A stretch of DNA of 35,828 bases from an uncultured Victivallales bacterium (GTDB lineage Bacteria; Verrucomicrobiota; Lentisphaeria; Oligosphaerales; JAFGRS01): assembly GCA_903837355.1 (NCBI GenBank), contig CAILUI010000169.1:1-35828 (forward strand), read 5' to 3'. This document shows positions 34,121 through 35,828 of this stretch, piece by piece (position 1 is the first letter of the stretch; every line of letters starts with the position of its first letter). Both the position numbers and the translations under genes were made by a program. The notes beneath the pieces were generated by a model, which did not search any database, was not told the origin of the DNA, and saw nothing but the letters and a program-made list of their open reading frames with translations.

Positions 34121-34281
34121 TTGATCTACCTCGACCACAACGCCACCACGCCGATCGCACCGGAAGTGCTGGAAGCGCTGCTGCGCCTAGCTACCCGTGG
34201 ACCGCGGAAACCGACATCCGGACGGCTCTGCGCGCAGTGGTTGCGGCGGTCGCCGCCCTGCGCGAGGGAGGAGGGGCGTGA
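34121..34281 (+). pseudogene. remnant of a cysteine desulfurase (NifS/IscS family), both ends only
   Basis: From the TTG at 34121 the frame encodes LIYLDHNATTPIAPEVLEAL, the hallmark N-terminus of class V aminotransferase cysteine desulfurases; AGGAG lies 10 nt upstream. About 60 bp later, in a different frame, WTAETDIRTALRAVVAAVAA followed by LREGGGA and a stop matches the C-terminal helix of the same family. The whole catalytic body (normally about 330 residues, with the PLP lysine and active-site cysteine) is absent. A large internal deletion near 34185-34190, with a frame change, explains this. No active enzyme can be made. Confidence 0.72.
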
Positions 34282-34306
34282 GACTGCCAGCGGATAGGTA
34301 ACCACC

Positions 34307-34558
34307 ATGAAATACGAGCTTCTCACCCAAGCTGCACTGGAAGTCGACCTTCCCAAGCACGGGCTGTATCGCGGCGACGTGGCGACGGTGGTCGAGTACT
34401 ACCCGCGACCGCGCGGCCAGGAGTCAGGTTACAGCCTGGAGGTCTTCAACGCCACTGGCGACACCGTCGCCGTGGTCACGGTGCGCGAGTCCCAGATCGC
34501 GCCCTTGACCGCCAACGAGCTGCTGCGCGTCCGCGCCCTGGTTCCGGTTCCCGGTTGA
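34307..34558 (+). CDS. DUF4926 domain protein
   Basis: An 83-residue protein matching the DUF4926 (PF16277) pattern: LEVDLPKHGLYRGDVATVVEYY, then GYSLEVFNATGDTVAVVTV and a final strand with SQIAPL. It forms a small SH3-like beta barrel. DUF4926 proteins often stand next to toxin-like or DUF6883 partners, and an antitoxin or immunity role has been suspected, but nothing in the sequence proves it here. AGGT lies 7 nt before the ATG at 34307. It follows the desulfurase relic by 25 bp and precedes an HNH gene. Confidence 0.78.
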   Translation: MKYELLTQAALEVDLPKHGLYRGDVATVVEYYPRPRGQESGYSLEVFNATGDTVAVVTVRESQIAPLTANELLRVRALVPVPG

Positions 34559-34580
34559 GCCTCGGGGCGAAATGAGTTTG

Positions 34581-34601
34581 CGCAGGCGCTGGCCGCCTGC
34601 G
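34581..34601. terminator. hairpin after the DUF4926 gene
   Basis: CGCAGGCG (34581-34588) and CGCCTGCG (34594-34601) form a perfect 8-bp stem with loop CTGGC, 22 bp after the stop. There is no T-run. It separates the DUF4926 gene from the HNH promoter. Confidence 0.45.
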
Positions 34602-34684
34602 GCAGAACCATCAGCGTTGCACCGTCCCCGCCTGGAGCCTCACCTGAGCGACGTCTTTCCTCTCCCCGTTCTCAGGGGCCGTCT

Positions 34685-34713
34685 CTGGCAAGGGTCTCTG
34701 ACCGGTGTATAAT
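34685..34713 (+). promoter_or_regulatory. sigma70-type promoter before the HNH gene
   Basis: A perfect TATAAT at 34708-34713 is preceded, after 17 bp, by CTGGCA (34685-34690; 4/6 match to TTGACA). Transcription would start near 34720, about 38 bp before the ATG of the HNH gene. It is the best promoter match in the window. Confidence 0.6.
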
Positions 34714-34757
34714 CCAGCGTCTAGGTCTGCATCTGCGCCCTGAACAGGCTGCGCTCC

Positions 34758-35249
34758 ATGGACACTTGCACCCAATACGACCATTGGCTCAGGGTCGCCG
34801 CGAACCTGAAAGTCGACCGGGCGCGCGGGCCCGCTCCGCACAAACCCCTCCTGTTGCTGGTAGTCGCGGGCCTCGCGGAGGAGGACAGGCTCGGGCAACC
34901 GGTCCTGCCGCTCACGGGAGAACTAGGGTATCGCTGCGTCACCGTGGATGCCGGCAGCATCGTCGACGCCGCCCACATCCACCAGTTTGCCGACAGCCGC
35001 AACAACGACCCGCGGAACGGTATCGCGTTGTGCAAGAATGCGCACTGGCTGTTCGACCAAGGGCTATGGTCCCTGACGGACGACTACCGGGTTCTCATCG
35101 CTGCCAATCGCTTCGACGAAGCTGGCGACGCCGCTCACCTGCTGAAGCGACTCGAGGGCGGTAGGATCCGCCTGCCCACCCGCCCCGACTGTTGGCCCGA
35201 CAGGACCCACCTCGCCTGGCACCGGCGCTGCAAGCTTCGCACTGTCTAG
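34758..35249 (+). CDS. HNH endonuclease, apparently internally deleted
   Basis: A 163-residue protein. Residues 14-55 (ANLKVDRARGPAPHKPLLLL) match the N-terminus of a family of roughly 300-residue HNH_2 endonucleases as I recall it. Residues 66-112 (VDAAHIHQFADSRNNDPRNG, CKNAHWLFDQGLW) are the HNH module with H73, N87 and H96. The usual middle portion, with a WxLxxDGFW-like block and the CxxC zinc knuckle, is missing: LTGEL joins directly to GYRCVTVDAGS, leaving a single Cys there. The junction is in frame, so a short protein could be made, but DNA cleavage is doubtful. It has its own good promoter; the Shine-Dalgarno is weak. Probably once a restriction-type defence nuclease. Confidence 0.72.
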   Translation: MDTCTQYDHWLRVAANLKVDRARGPAPHKPLLLLVVAGLAEEDRLGQPVLPLTGELGYRCVTVDAGSIVDAAHIHQFADSRNNDPRNGIALCKNAHWLFDQGLWSLTDDYRVLIAANRFDEAGDAAHLLKRLEGGRIRLPTRPDCWPDRTHLAWHRRCKLRTV

Positions 35250-35583
35250 CGCTGCGACGTGCGGTAGGCGCTGATGAGACCCGCTGTGCGCCGACGCGTT
35301 GGCCCACGACTCCGGTGTTCGCTGCAAGGCCGCTCCTCTGGCTGCATTCCCGCCCCAAGCCCCGGGCGCCTTCACGCCCACGAGGTGGTCCAAGGCTGCC
35401 AGCCGTGTGGCCGAGTTCCTCGCTGTTCCAAGCCAACGACCTTGCTTGGCAAAGCGACACCACGCGCCGCGACACACACCGGCTCCATACGCCGTGACTC
35501 TAGCGGCCAGTATCAGACGCCACCCGGCAGACCCAGGCCCCCTGCATGTGCTGGAGCAAGGCCACTTCGCCCAAAGCCAGCCT
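35250..35583. other. non-coding stretch between convergent genes
   Basis: No frame in these 334 bp shows protein features I recognise. One short inverted repeat, CCAAGC...GCTTGG, lies near 35432-35450. The stretch may hold decayed sequence, given the damaged genes to its left. Confidence 0.35.
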
Positions 35584-35828
35584 CTAGATCGCGCCATCGG
35601 TGTGGCGATGTTCCGCCACGGCCACGAACTCGGCGATCACCCGCAGATCGTCGGCCTGGACCGGGTCTACGGCGATTGGCTTGAAGCCCGGGTTGTCGGG
35701 ATCGAGGGTGATCTCTGCGTGGCGCCAAGTCTCGCCCTGCGGCACCTTGCGTGAACGGTAGCGTTTCACTGTGTAACGCCCCCCGTTCTCTGGGTCGCTG
35801 ATGGTGCGATGCTGAACCAGGAGCACCC
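35584..35828 (-). CDS. C-terminus of an S24/LexA-like peptidase domain protein (partial)
   Basis: The last roughly 80 residues of a gene that begins beyond the right edge; the first visible in-frame GTG is most likely an internal Val. VLLVQHRTISDP, then YTVKRYRS with a Lys at the position of the S24 catalytic lysine, then AEITLDPDNPGFKPI and DDLRVIAEFVAV, follow the closing strands of the S24 (LexA/UmuD) fold. Domains of this type occur in repressors and at the ends of larger defence-associated helicase (DUF3427-type) proteins. What lies upstream is unseen, so the full protein cannot be named. Confidence 0.6.
   Translation of the reverse strand, partial: VLLVQHRTISDPENGGRYTVKRYRSRKVPQGETWRHAEITLDPDNPGFKPIAVDPVQADDLRVIAEFVAVAEHRHTDGAI

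Noticed and set aside
35064..35597. 177-residue minus-strand frame opposite the HNH gene end
   Set aside because: Overlaps the HNH gene antisense and shows no domain features; no start signal seen.

Overview
The window looks like chromosomal DNA of a high-GC bacterium of the Planctomycetota-Verrucomicrobiota-Lentisphaerota group, most likely Lentisphaerota (Victivallales-like). The main pointers are an FTLIELLVV prepilin with an exact C-terminal H-X9-DG motif, a DUF1080 protein, secreted and cytoplasmic glycoside hydrolases, a membrane Ser/Thr kinase and a very large secreted lyase/propeller protein. This placement is inferred from gene families; no rRNA is present.

Left part (1-15220): two integrative elements sit in tandem at the 3' end of a tRNA-Tyr gene. 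Element 1 runs off the left edge and carries, all on the minus strand, a tyrosine integrase, an excisionase-like HTH protein, a small CxxC zinc-binding protein and a large two-winged-helix DNA-binding protein. That last protein ends in a (QPTGAE)n repeat and is cut by the window edge. A 46-bp tRNA 3' fragment (3191-3236) separates element 1 from element 2, about 12.0 kb long and closed by a second identical 46-bp copy (15175-15220). Element 2 has its own related integrase and one six-gene minus-strand defence operon, in transcription order: hsdM, an Abi_2/HEPN gene, hsdS, a RyR-domain gene, a PD-(D/E)XK-like gene and hsdR. The genes overlap by ATGA or are closely spaced, except for a roughly 150-nt, strongly structured spacer between hsdM and the abi gene that may encode a small RNA. 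Repeats phased at 10 bp flank the att core and look like integrase arm sites.

Middle part (15221-29572): chromosomal genes on the plus strand. They are a GH2 beta-mannosidase-like enzyme, a prepilin-like H-X9-DG protein, a secreted DUF1080 protein, an OmpP1/FadL-type outer-membrane protein, a small unknown protein, a Ser/Thr kinase with an extracytoplasmic CsgG-like tail, a TPR/Ig-like envelope protein with a similar CsgG-like tail, and a secreted GH36-like alpha-galactosidase. Together they suggest glycan breakdown plus envelope signalling.

Right part (29573-35828): tandem hairpins separate the alpha-galactosidase from a convergent 1323-residue secreted protein (lyase-like, discoidin-like and beta-propeller parts). 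Beyond it lie a hairpin-rich spacer, a cysteine-desulfurase relic reduced to its two ends, a DUF4926 gene, an apparently internally deleted HNH endonuclease gene behind a good promoter, and, cut by the right edge, the C-terminus of a probable S24-type protein. This end looks like a decaying accessory region.
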